A stretch of 64,000 nucleotides of DNA from Sediminicoccus rosea (lineage in GTDB: Bacteria > Pseudomonadota > Alphaproteobacteria > Acetobacterales > Acetobacteraceae), in NCBI RefSeq assembly GCF_033547095.1, contig NZ_CP137852.1, positions 2,349,501 through 2,413,500 of the forward strand, given 5' to 3'. Positions within the stretch are counted from its first letter, which is position 1, and each line of letters begins with the position of its first letter. Under the pieces are notes generated by a model that was given only the letters and a program-made list of their open reading frames with translations, was not told where the DNA came from and did not search any database. Position numbers and translations under genes: made by a program. Shown here one piece after another: positions 57,201-64,000 of this stretch.

Positions 57201-60185
57201 GGCCGTGGCGTTGCCATCGGCGATGGTGGCGCCCGTGGCATTGCTCAGGTTCACCGTGAAGGCTTCGTTGCCCTCGACCGTGGTGTCGCCCTGGATGGTG
57301 ACCTGGATGGTCTTGGAGGTCTCGCCCGCCGCGAAGGTCAGGGTGCCGGTCCTGGCGGTATAGTCGGAGCCGGCCGTCGCCGTGCCATTCGCCGTGGCGA
57401 AGCCCACCGTGACCGGGCCGCTCGCGGCCTCGGAGAGCGTGACGGTCAGGTTCAGCAGCTTGGTGCCCGAATTGCCCTCGGTGATGGTGGCATCCGCGAT
57501 GGCGAGGCTGGGCAGCCGCGGCGCCACATCGTCATTGGTGATGGTGGCCGTGGCGTTGCCATCGGCGATGGTGGCGCCCGTGGCATTGCTCAGGTTCACC
57601 GTGAAGGCTTCGTTGCCCTCGACCGTGGTGTCGCCCTGGATGGTGACCTGGATGGTCTTGGAGGTCTCGCCCGCCGCGAAGGTCAGGGTGCCGGTCCTGG
57701 CGGTATAGTCGGAGCCGGCCGTCGCCGTGCCATTCGCCGTGGCGAAGCCCACCGTGACCGGGCCGCTCGCGGCCTCGGAGAGCGTGACGGTCAGGTTCAG
57801 CAGCTTGGTGCCGGAATTGCCCTCGGTGATGGTGGCATCCGCGATGGCGAGGCTGGGCAGCCGCGGCGCCACATCGTCATTGGTGATGGTGGCGGTCGCC
57901 GTGCCATCGGCGATGGTGGCGCCTGTCGCATTGCTCAGGTTCACCGTGAAGGCTTCGTTGCCCTCGACCGTGGTGTCGCCCTGGATGGTGACCTGGATGG
58001 TCTTGGAGGTCTCGCCCGCCGCGAAGGTCAGGGTGCCGGTCCTGGCGGTATAGTCGGAGCCGGCCGTCGCCGTGCCATTCGCCGTGGCGAAGCCCACCGT
58101 GACCGGGCCGCTCGCGGCCTCGGAGAGCGTGACGGTCAGGTTCAGCAGCTTGGTGCCGGAATTGCCCTCGGTGATGGTGGCATCCGCGATGGCGAGGCTG
58201 GGCAGCCGCGGCGCCACATCGTCATTGGTGATGGTGGCGGTCGCCGTGCCATCGGCGATGGTGGCGCCCGTGGCATTGCTCAGGTTCACCGTGAAGGCCT
58301 CGTTGCCCTCGACCGTGGTGTCGCCCTGGATGGTGACCTGGATGGTCTTGGAGGTCTCGCCCGCCGCGAAGGTCAGGGTGCCGGTCCTGGCGTTATAGTC
58401 GGAGCCGGCCGTCGCCGTGCCGTTCGCCGTGGCGAAGCCCACCGTGACCGGGCCGCTCGCCGCGGCGGAGAGCGTGACGGTCAGGTTCAGCAGCTTGGTG
58501 CCCGAATTGCCCTCGGTGATCGTCGCATCCGCGATGGCAAGGCTGGGCAGCGCCGGCGCCGTGTCGTCATTCACGATGGTGACGATGCCCGTGCCATCCG
58601 CGATGGTCGCATTGACCGGATTGGAGAGCAGGATGCGGTAGGTCTCCGTCCCCTCCACCAGCCGGTCGCCATTGATATGGGCGTGGATGGTCTGCCGCGT
58701 CTCGCCCGGCGCGAAGGTCACGATGCCATCCAGCACCTCGTAATCCACATCGCCCACCGCCGTGACATCCTCGGTCCGATACCGGACCGTGACCGTCTCG
58801 GTGGACGCCTTGGAGAGCGTCAGCACGATCCGCATATGCGTGAGGTCGGCATCGCCCTCCGTCGTGCTGTAGTCGGTGATGGTGATGCTGGGCGGCGTGG
58901 CGGGGGAGGGATCCACGTCATTGTCGCGGATGGTGCCGGTGGCGGTGCCGTCCAGGATCGTCGCGCCACGCGCGCCGGAAAGCTGGACGGTCATCGTCTC
59001 CGTCAGTTCGGAGACGCGGTCGGCCAGGATCTGCACGCTGAAGGTCTTGCTGCGCTCGCCCGGCGCGAAGGTCACGGTGCCGACGGCGGAGGTGAAATCC
59101 TCGCCCGCCCGCGCGCTGCCGGCCAGGGTGGTGTAGCTGACGCTCACCTCGCTCGTCGCCACCTGGGAAAGCGTCACGGTGAAGACCAGGTTCGCCGTGC
59201 CGGCATCGCCCTCCGTCACCGTGGCATCGCCGATGGAGATGGTGGGCGGCGAGGGGGCGGCATCCAGCGCCGCCTGCCATTCGGCGCGCAGGGCCGGGTC
59301 GCGCGCCACGATGTTCGTCATCTCGAGCGCGCCCAGGCTCACGCCGGTGAGCGTGTAGCTTTGCCGGTTGCCGACGATGGTGATGACGGTGGAGCCAGCC
59401 ACCTCGCCGATCTCGATCTCATGCGCCTTGAACCAGCCGAAATCGAGCTTGTCCGCCGCCGGGTCGAAGTCGAGCCGCGCGGCCACGTTGTAGTCCCAGT
59501 CGAGGGTGAAGGTCTCGCCCTCCTGGCCGCTGGGCGGGCTGCCATTGCCGACGCCGGTGGGCCAGGCATTGGTGCCGGCCACCGGCAAGCCCTGCGGCAC
59601 CACCTGGCTGTCCGGCACGATGGTGAGGCCGAGCTGGAGATGCACGCGGTCCTCCCGCACCTCCGCCGGATAGAAGATGAAGTTGGTGGCGCTGAGCTGC
59701 GCCTTGGTCACGCCCAGCAGGATCAGCGCCTGGCCGGTGCCGGCATTGGCGATGATGACGCCCTCCGCGCCATCGGTCATCGAGATCTGCTCGCGCGAGC
59801 CGTAGAAGCGGAAATCCACCTTGTCGGTGGCCGGGTTGAAGGCGACCTTGTCGATCTGCCCGAGCTCGTGCGAGCGCGCATAGACGGTGTTGGGGGCCGG
59901 CGTCACGCCCTGCTCCCAGGCGAGCGCGCCGCTGAGGCATTGGCGCAGGTGGTCGTTCTCGATCGGCGTGAAGCTGTCGATCGTGAGCTGGCCGAGCGAG
60001 ACCCCCTGGATGATGATCGTCTCGCCCGACCAGGGGTCCATGAAGCCAACGCCGGTGGCCGTGTCCACGACGATGAAGTTGTGTACGGAGACGCCGCCGA
60101 AATCGAGCTTGTCGCGCGCCGGGTCGAAACCGGTGATGTCGGCGCCGCTGGTGGTGACGGCGAAGATGCGTCCTTCGGTGGCCAT
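54294..60185 (-). CDS. Giant secreted GH5 glycosidase (cellulase-like) with Calx-beta, CBM2 and RTX domains
   Basis: 1963 residues from the ATG at 60185, seven bases after AGGAG. In order: three copies of a module opening F(D/N)PAxDK(L/V)DF (about 19-110, 116-200, 239-310); two Calx-beta domains (312-541); four near-identical Calx-beta repeats of 115 residues (about 542-1004); a CBM2-type cellulose-binding module (SLAYKVNSDWGAGFTAAMTV, about 1005-1101); two more Calx-beta domains; a GH5 catalytic domain (about 1352-1708) with acid/base Glu in DLHNEPHNG and nucleophile Glu in VYIGEFGTK; the rest of a Calx-beta domain; five RTX repeats (GGAGADSLS type, about 1820-1865); and a C-terminal secretion signal region. 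There is no N-terminal signal peptide, so export by a type I secretion system is expected. It probably cuts cellulose or a beta-glucan outside the cell. Confidence 0.92.
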   Translation of the reverse strand: MATEGRIFAVTTSGADITGFDPARDKLDFGGVSVHNFIVVDTATGVGFMDPWSGETIIIQGVSLGQLTIDSFTPIENDHLRQCLSGALAWEQGVTPAPNTVYARSHELGQIDKVAFNPATDKVDFRFYGSREQISMTDGAEGVIIANAGTGQALILLGVTKAQLSATNFIFYPAEVREDRVHLQLGLTIVPDSQVVPQGLPVAGTNAWPTGVGNGSPPSGQEGETFTLDWDYNVAARLDFDPAADKLDFGWFKAHEIEIGEVAGSTVITIVGNRQSYTLTGVSLGALEMTNIVARDPALRAEWQAALDAAPSPPTISIGDATVTEGDAGTANLVFTVTLSQVATSEVSVSYTTLAGSARAGEDFTSAVGTVTFAPGERSKTFSVQILADRVSELTETMTVQLSGARGATILDGTATGTIRDNDVDPSPATPPSITITDYSTTEGDADLTHMRIVLTLSKASTETVTVRYRTEDVTAVGDVDYEVLDGIVTFAPGETRQTIHAHINGDRLVEGTETYRILLSNPVNATIADGTGIVTIVNDDTAPALPSLAIADATITEGNSGTKLLNLTVTLSAAASGPVTVGFATANGTATAGSDYNARTGTLTFAAGETSKTIQVTIQGDTTVEGNEAFTVNLSNATGATIADGTATATITNDDVAPRLPSLAIADATITEGNSGTKLLNLTVTLSEAASGPVTVGFATANGTATAGSDYTARTGTLTFAAGETSKTIQVTIQGDTTVEGNEAFTVNLSNATGATIADGTATATITNDDVAPRLPSLAIADATITEGNSGTKLLNLTVTLSEAASGPVTVGFATANGTATAGSDYTARTGTLTFAAGETSKTIQVTIQGDTTVEGNEAFTVNLSNATGATIADGNATATITNDDVAPRLPSLAIADATITEGNSGTKLLNLTVTLSEAASGPVTVGFATANGTATAGSDYTARTGTLTFAAGETSKTIQVTIQGDTTVEGNEAFTVNLSNATGATIADGNATATITNDDTAPTPGGSSLAYKVNSDWGAGFTAAMTVTAGPAALNGWTAEFDAPFTITNIWNAVIVSHVGNHYVIRNQSYNGKLAAGGETSFGFQASGGPSGSVSGLILNGAATPTTPSLSVADASLAEGASGTSNMSFTVTLSEASATPVTVNFATSDGTATAGSDYTARTGSLTFAAGETSKTVTVAVRGDTAVEGNETLNLTLSGAQGATIGDGTAIGTIRNDDAAPSVPALSVGNASVAEGASGTGSLTFTVTLSQASATPVSVNFATANGTATAGSDYAARSGTLTFAAGETSKTVTVTVNGDTAMEADETLSLILSAPSGATIRNGTGTGTIQNDDLPRITVSDASIQEGDLIATTGWLSTRGNQIVDSAGNTVLISGVNWFGFEGTNMSANGLWTRSYKEMMQQMVDLGFNTIRLPFSSEMLDATGQALGIDYSQNPDLRGLTPLQVMDKIVEHAGEIGLRIILDHHRNNAGNGATENGLWYNSRYSEADWISDWKMLAARYADDPTVIGADLHNEPHNGTWGGGGARDWAAAAERAGNSIGEVNPNWLIFVEGVGSYQGTPYWWGGNLMGVRDRPIELDVPGKLVYSAHDYPNSIYEQPWFQGPDFPANLPAKFDQMWGYIFKEGIAPVYIGEFGTKLQDPKDAPWFEAITSYLSGDFDNNGTNDLAPGQQGISWTYWSWNPNSGDTGGILKDDWRSVHENKMDYLRPIAFELLEDAAGGAMASFEVRLSAPATTAVTVDYATVAGTATDADFVAASGTLTFAPGEQSKTVKVAIRGDALDEANEGFSLVLSNPQRATIADGTGAGTIIDDDPAAGANGRLVLAGTAGADTLTGGAGADSLSGGDGADWLTGGAGADVLTGGAGADRFYFSTGLAGTDRITDFNALDGGAAEGDLLVIQAPAVGRFAWLGTGSFTGGSDNSEARLQSGQVLVDVNGDGTAEITIALTGLTTASQLSASDFLFG
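57172..58565 (-). repeat. Four tandem 345-bp repeats coding Calx-beta domains
   Basis: Within the glycosidase gene a unit of 345 bp (115 residues, starting LPSLAIADATITEGNSGTK and ending in TITNDD) recurs about four times with only a few base changes. The near-identity at DNA level, including silent sites, points to recent duplication or gene conversion. Confidence 0.9.
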
Positions 60186-60420
60186 GGTCGAGCTCCTATG
60201 CAGGCTATGTCGCGGGCGGTTAGCACCGGTATCGCCCCATGCCGCCGCCGGGCGGGCCGCCAATCGGCGAAGCGGGCAGGAAACTCGGCGAGGCGGACAG
60301 CGCCGGCACGACCCGGCCGGGGGAGGGAATCGCGGAGCTGGTGATTCCACCCGCCCGGATCATGCTCTAATGCGGAGGTCGTCCCGGGCGCCCGGGCCCG
60401 AGACCCTGAGGAGAGGCGCG
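60186..60420. other. Intergenic region between divergent glycosidase and LytS genes
   Basis: 235 bases holding the divergent start regions. An AGGAG precedes the glycosidase ATG and GGAGAGG precedes the kinase ATG. I see no clear operator repeat, but LytTR regulators often bind paired direct repeats that are hard to see by eye. Confidence 0.5.
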
Positions 60421-61503
60421 ATGCCGGACCAGTCGTCACGCGACATGCCCCAGGGGAGCTGGGTGCGCCGCCCTGGTCTCTGGCGCGTGGTCGCCGCGGG
60501 CTGGGGCGTCTTCGCCTTCCTCGACGTCATGACCCGGCTGCGCGTCTATGATGACCCGTGGATCGCCATCGGCGTCTCGCTGGTGATCGATCCGCTGATC
60601 CTCCCGCTCGCGGGCGGGCTCTTCCTCGCCTATGACCGGCTGGGCTTCGAGGGGCGCATCACCTGGCGCGCGCTGCCCTGGATCCTGGGCCTCAGCCTCG
60701 CCGCCGCCAGCGTCGTGGCGGCCGTCGGCTCCCAGATCCGGGACCTGCTCGATGTCGGCATGGCCGACTGGGCGCCGCGGGAAGCGGTGCTCATCGTCCT
60801 GGTCCATTTCTTCCTGATCTTCACGATCTGGAGCCTGCTCTGCTTCTGGATCAAGGCGGAGATCGCCCGCCAGGCCGAGGCGGAGCGCGCCATCGAGGCC
60901 GAGGCCCAGGCGCTGCGGACGGAATTGCAGCGCCTGCGCCTGCAGCTCGACCCGCATTTCCTGTTCAACGCCCTGAACGGCATCGGCGAGGAGATCCCCG
61001 AGCACCCCGCGGCCGCCCTCGCCATGCTGCGCGACCTCTCGACCTTCCTGCGGCAATCATTGACCGGGATGGACGTCACCATCGCCACCGTGGCGGATGA
61101 GGCCGGGGCGCTCGCTTCCTATCTGCGCGTGCAGGAGGCGCGCTTCGGCGCGCGGCTCACGGCGCAGGTCGCCTTCGACGCGGCGGCCGGCCAGCGCCCC
61201 ATCCCGAGCTTCCTGCTCCAGCCCCTGGCGGAGAACGCCTTCAAGCACGGCACGCGCGAACCGCGGCTCGAGGTCGCGGTCGAGATCCGCGCCGCGGGGG
61301 AGGCGCTGGAGATCCGCGTCGCGAATACGGGCACGCTGGCCGCCGCCACGCCGGCCGGCAGCCGCACCGGCATCGGGCTCGCGAATATCCGCCGCCGCCT
61401 CGCGCTGCACTACCCCGGCCGCCACCGCTTCGACCTCGCGCAGGAGGGGGGCGAGGTGGTGGCGCGCCTGACGCTGGAGGGGGCGCCATGCTCCGCGCCG
61501 TGA
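60421..61503 (+). CDS. LytS/YehU-type sensor histidine kinase
   Basis: 360 residues. Four membrane helices (residues about 20-150: VVAAGWGVFAFLDV, IDPLILPLAGGLFLAY, LGLSLAAASVVAAV, LIVLVHFFLIFTIWSLLCFWI) lead to a short coiled coil (AEAERAIEAEAQALRTELQRLRLQ). The phosphoacceptor His is in LQLDPHFLFNALNGI, the signature of the His_kinase (LytS) family; the ATPase domain has FLLQPLAENAFKHG and TGIGLANIRRRLALHY. No separate sensor domain is seen, so the membrane part senses. It overlaps its response regulator gene by 16 bases. Confidence 0.93.
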   Translation: MPDQSSRDMPQGSWVRRPGLWRVVAAGWGVFAFLDVMTRLRVYDDPWIAIGVSLVIDPLILPLAGGLFLAYDRLGFEGRITWRALPWILGLSLAAASVVAAVGSQIRDLLDVGMADWAPREAVLIVLVHFFLIFTIWSLLCFWIKAEIARQAEAERAIEAEAQALRTELQRLRLQLDPHFLFNALNGIGEEIPEHPAAALAMLRDLSTFLRQSLTGMDVTIATVADEAGALASYLRVQEARFGARLTAQVAFDAAAGQRPIPSFLLQPLAENAFKHGTREPRLEVAVEIRAAGEALEIRVANTGTLAAATPAGSRTGIGLANIRRRLALHYPGRHRFDLAQEGGEVVARLTLEGAPCSAP

Positions 61504-62201
61504 TCGTGGATGACGAGCCGCTGGCGATCCGCGCCCTGCGGCGCCTGCTGCTCGCCCATCCCGAGGTGGAGGTGGTGGCGACGGCCGACAGCCTCGCCAC
61601 CGCCGTGGAGGCCATCGCCCGCACGCGGCCCGACCTCGTGCTGCTCGACATCGAACTGGGCGCGGGGGACGGCTTCGACGTGCTGGCCCGCGTCACCCCG
61701 GCGCCGCGCGTGATCTTCGTGACCGCCCATCCGCAGCATGCGGTGCAGGCCTTCGCGGTGGAGGCGGCGGACTACCTTCTGAAGCCGGTGCTGCCCGAGC
61801 GCCTGGCCGCGGCGCTGGCCCGTGTTGCACGCCAGATCGCCCCGGCCCCGGCGCCGCTCGGCCCCGCCGTGGAATTGCGGATGCCGAGCCGCACCATCTT
61901 CGCCGACCCCGGCGAATTGGTGGCGCTCTCGGCCGAGGGGGATTTCACGCGCGTCCACCTCGCCGATCAGCCGGCGCTGCTGATCCTGCGCACGCTCAGC
62001 CATTTCGAGACGCTGCTGCCCGCGCCGCCCTTCCTGCGCGCCGGGCGGTCCCTGCTGCTCAACCTCCAGCGCGTGCGGCGGGTGGAGGCCGAGGGGCGCA
62101 ACCTCGCGCATGTGACAATGGAGGGGCTGGAGGCGCGGCTGCCGCTGGGCCGCGTCGCCGCCGCACGGCTGCGAGGCGCGCTCGCCGGGCGCGCGGGGTG
62201 A
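61488..62201 (+). CDS. LytTR-family response regulator
   Basis: 237 residues. Receiver domain: RAVIVDDEPLAIRALRRLL, with the phosphoacceptor Asp in LVLLDIELGAGDGFDVL, the switch Thr in VIFVTAHPQHAVQAF and Lys in DYLLKPV. The LytTR DNA-binding domain is at about 130-230 (ELVALSAEGDFTRVHLADQ, PFLRAGRSLLLNLQRVRRVE). It pairs with the kinase encoded just upstream. Target genes are unknown; the divergent giant glycosidase gene is the obvious candidate. Confidence 0.94.
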   Translation: MLRAVIVDDEPLAIRALRRLLLAHPEVEVVATADSLATAVEAIARTRPDLVLLDIELGAGDGFDVLARVTPAPRVIFVTAHPQHAVQAFAVEAADYLLKPVLPERLAAALARVARQIAPAPAPLGPAVELRMPSRTIFADPGELVALSAEGDFTRVHLADQPALLILRTLSHFETLLPAPPFLRAGRSLLLNLQRVRRVEAEGRNLAHVTMEGLEARLPLGRVAAARLRGALAGRAG

Positions 62202-62225
62202 GGCGCGCCGGGTGAGGCGGGGCGC

Positions 62226-63191
62226 TCAGCCCGGGCGGATGTCGTTCTCGCGCACCACCTGGCTCCATTTCTCCCAGTCGGACGCATAGACGCGTGCGAA
62301 GGCGGCGCGGCCACCGCTGGCGGGCTCGGCGCCGAAGCCGCGGATGCGGGTGATCACGTCGGGCTGCGCGAGGATCGCGCCCACCTCCTCGGCCAGGCGG
62401 TCCAGGATCGGGTCGGGCGTGCCGCGCGGTGCCAGCAGCCCGCCCCAGAAGCCGACATCATAGCCGGGCAGCGTCTCGGCGAAGGCCGGCACGTCGGGAT
62501 AGAGCGGCGAGCGCTGGGCGGTGGTGACCGCGATGGCGCGCAGCGTGCCCTCCTGCAATTGCGCGCGCGGCGTGAAGAGCCCGTCATGCGCGAGATCCAC
62601 CTCGCCGCGGATCAGCGCGGTGATGGAGGGCTGGTTGCCCGAATAGGGCACGAGCGTTGGCTCGATGCCGGTGCGCCGCATGAGCAGCGCCATGGCGAGG
62701 TGGTTCACCGCCCCCGTGCCGGGGTTGGAGATGGTCAGCCGTGCCCCGCGCTCGCGGGCGAGGGCCAGGAATTCCGGCACGGTGCGCGCCGGGAAATCCG
62801 GGCGCGAGACGAGGGCGAGCGGCGCCGACTGCGCCATCACCACCGGGAGCAGCGCCTGCATGGGGTCGAGCGTCGTGGTGCGGTTCACCAGGATCGCGAT
62901 CTGCGTGGAGGGCGAGGTGTAGAAGAAGGTGGTGCCGTCGGGCGCGGAGCGCGCCACGTGGTCGGCCGCCACCACCGTGCTGGCACCCGGCCGGTTCTCC
63001 ACGATGAAGCTGCTGCCGGGGATCCGCTCGGCCAGCTTCTGCGCCAGCAGGCGCGCGACGATGTCATTGGCCCCGCCGGCCGCGAAGCCGACGACGAAGC
63101 GAACCGGGCGCGCGGGCCAGGCTTGCGCCCGGGCGAGGCCGCCGGTGAGCGCGAGCGTGGGTGCGGCCAGCATGAGGGCGCGGCGTTGCAT
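62226..63191 (-). CDS. Bug/TctC-family periplasmic binding protein
   Basis: 321 residues from the ATG at 63191, six bases after GGGAGG. Signal peptide MQRRALMLAAPTLALTGGLARA, then WPARPVRFVVGFAAGGANDIVARLLAQKLAERIPGSSFIVENRPGAST and YPDVPAFAETLPGYDVGFWGGLLAPRGTP. A carboxylate-binding receptor without transporter genes next to it. The gene upstream on the same strand encodes another Bug protein, so they may be co-transcribed or a duplicated pair. Confidence 0.92.
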   Translation of the reverse strand: MQRRALMLAAPTLALTGGLARAQAWPARPVRFVVGFAAGGANDIVARLLAQKLAERIPGSSFIVENRPGASTVVAADHVARSAPDGTTFFYTSPSTQIAILVNRTTTLDPMQALLPVVMAQSAPLALVSRPDFPARTVPEFLALARERGARLTISNPGTGAVNHLAMALLMRRTGIEPTLVPYSGNQPSITALIRGEVDLAHDGLFTPRAQLQEGTLRAIAVTTAQRSPLYPDVPAFAETLPGYDVGFWGGLLAPRGTPDPILDRLAEEVGAILAQPDVITRIRGFGAEPASGGRAAFARVYASDWEKWSQVVRENDIRPG

Positions 63192-63197
63192 GATCAT

Positions 63198-63203
63198 CCT
63201 CCC
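63198..63203 (-). promoter_or_regulatory. Ribosome binding site of the Bug gene
   Basis: GGGAGG on the minus strand directly abuts the ATG at 63197 and is six bases from the ATG at 63191, which makes the latter the likely start. Confidence 0.65.
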
Positions 63204-63251
63204 GAATATTGCCGGAAGGCTGTCACGCACCGGCCGCGCCTGTCCACCGCG

Positions 63252-64000
63252 CTATTCGAGGCGGATGTTCAGGTCGCGCACCACGAGGTTCCAGCGCTCC
63301 CGGTCGGCGGCGATGAAGCGGCCGGTCTCCTCGGGCGTCATCATCACCGGGATCGCGGCCTGGGTGCGGAAGATCTCCTGCACGGCCGGTTGGCGCACCG
63401 CCTCGCCCGCCACGGCGGAGAGGCGCTGGGCGGCGGCGGCGGGCATGCGCGCGGGGCCGAGCAGGCCGAACCAATTGGCCGCCTCCACCGGCGTGCCGAG
63501 CTCGGCCATGGTCGGCACATTGGGCAGCAGGGCCAGCCGCTCGGTGGCGCCCAGGCCCAGGATGCGCGCGCGGCCATCGCGCGCGATGGCCTCGGCCGGG
63601 CCGGCGTTCAGGAACATCACATCCACCTGGCCGCCCAGGATGGCGGTGGAGGCGGGGGCGGCGCCGGTGAAGGGCACATGCAGCAGCTCGATCCCGGTCG
63701 AGCGCATCAGGCGCTCCATCGCGAGATGCGAGGTGGAGCCGATGCCCCAGGAGGCGAAGGTGAGCTGGCCGCGCCGCGCCCGCGCCATGGCGAGGAAGGC
63801 GTTGAGGTCCGTTGCACCCAGGCCCGGGCGGGTGATCAGCACGAAGGGGCCGCGCGCGAAGATGGTGACCGGCGTGAAGTCGGCCACCGGGTCATAGGCG
63901 AGGCGCGGATAGACCAGCGGGTTGATCGCATGCGTCTCGGCATTGGCCAGGATGAGCGTGTGCCCGTCGCCGCGCGCCTGCGCCACCGCCTGGGTGCCGA
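63252..64000 (-). CDS. Bug/TctC-family binding protein, cut by window edge
   Basis: The C-terminal 249 or so residues are visible; the signal peptide and first lobe lie beyond the right edge. HTLILANAETHAINPLVYPRLAYDPVADFTPVTIFARGPFVLITRPG, LTFASWGIGSTSHLAMERLM, LLHVPFTGAAPASTAILGGQVDVMF and LLPNVPTMAELGTPVEAANWFGLLGPA are standard Bug-family blocks. The stop is at 63252. It is clearly diverged from the downstream Bug protein. Confidence 0.9.
   Translation of the reverse strand, partial: GTQAVAQARGDGHTLILANAETHAINPLVYPRLAYDPVADFTPVTIFARGPFVLITRPGLGATDLNAFLAMARARRGQLTFASWGIGSTSHLAMERLMRSTGIELLHVPFTGAAPASTAILGGQVDVMFLNAGPAEAIARDGRARILGLGATERLALLPNVPTMAELGTPVEAANWFGLLGPARMPAAAAQRLSAVAGEAVRQPAVQEIFRTQAAIPVMMTPEETGRFIAADRERWNLVVRDLNIRLE

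Noticed and set aside
55089-60344. A 1751-codon plus-strand open frame opposite the giant glycosidase
   Set aside because: It is antisense to a clear multidomain protein and its repeats merely mirror the Calx-beta repeats.

Overview
The window looks like a chromosome segment of a high-GC (about 70% by eye) alphaproteobacterium. A hopanoid gene (hpnJ), an HpnL-like membrane protein, several Bug/TctC-type binding proteins and a pseudaminic-acid pathway together suggest Acetobacteraceae, perhaps a Roseomonas-like soil or water bacterium. The taxon is an inference; there is no rRNA gene here to test it.

Region 1 (1-11.9 kb, all minus strand) is a surface-sugar operon. In transcription order it encodes two very large TPR proteins ending in glycosyltransferase-like domains, then PseG, PseH, an ATP-grasp enzyme, PseI, an NAD-dependent epimerase/dehydratase and the N-terminus of PseB, which runs off the left edge. 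Most of these genes overlap by 4-25 bases. The set makes CMP-pseudaminic acid precursors. The TPR-transferases resemble in layout the flagellin glycosyltransferase FlmG of Caulobacter.

Region 2 (11.9-16.6 kb) is a genomic scar between the operon and a tRNA-Leu(CAG). It holds an IS66 transposase tail with one IS end, two pieces of one IS256-type transposase facing each other, a beheaded patatin, a frameshifted nuclease-like/TPR gene (possible defence relic), a small zinc-ribbon ORF and about 900 bases without a gene.

Region 3 (16.7-29.2 kb) is core-like: an NDUFA9-type NAD-binding protein, glutamate synthase gltD-gltB, a GST, an HpnL-like membrane protein, a COG2509-type flavoprotein, a DUF6481 protein and hpnJ.

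Region 4 (29.2-31.4 kb) is the most unusual part. A stand-alone reverse transcriptase gene with plainly AT-rich, low-GC codon use sits on the plus strand between two minus-strand radical-SAM genes. Upstream is a 500-base non-coding stretch with a G-quadruplex motif and a perfect hairpin. It is a candidate defence-type (UG/DRT/Abi-like) RT.

Region 5 (31.4-53.8 kb) is transport and catabolism: a radical-SAM/SPASM-like protein, DUF1772, a class III aminotransferase, two family-5 solute-binding proteins, a penicillin-acylase-type Ntn hydrolase, DUF1028, an isochorismatase-fold hydrolase, an amidase, an operon (HpaB-type monooxygenase, RidA, spermidine/putrescine-type ABC transporter) with a divergent LysR regulator, a 2-hydroxyacid dehydrogenase, AroQ, an amidohydrolase, a Bug protein and an AraC regulator.

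Region 6 (53.9-64 kb) holds a small exported protein, a 1963-residue secreted GH5 glycosidase with Calx-beta repeats, CBM2 and an RTX tail, a divergent LytS/LytTR two-component pair, and two Bug-type binding proteins, the last cut by the right edge.
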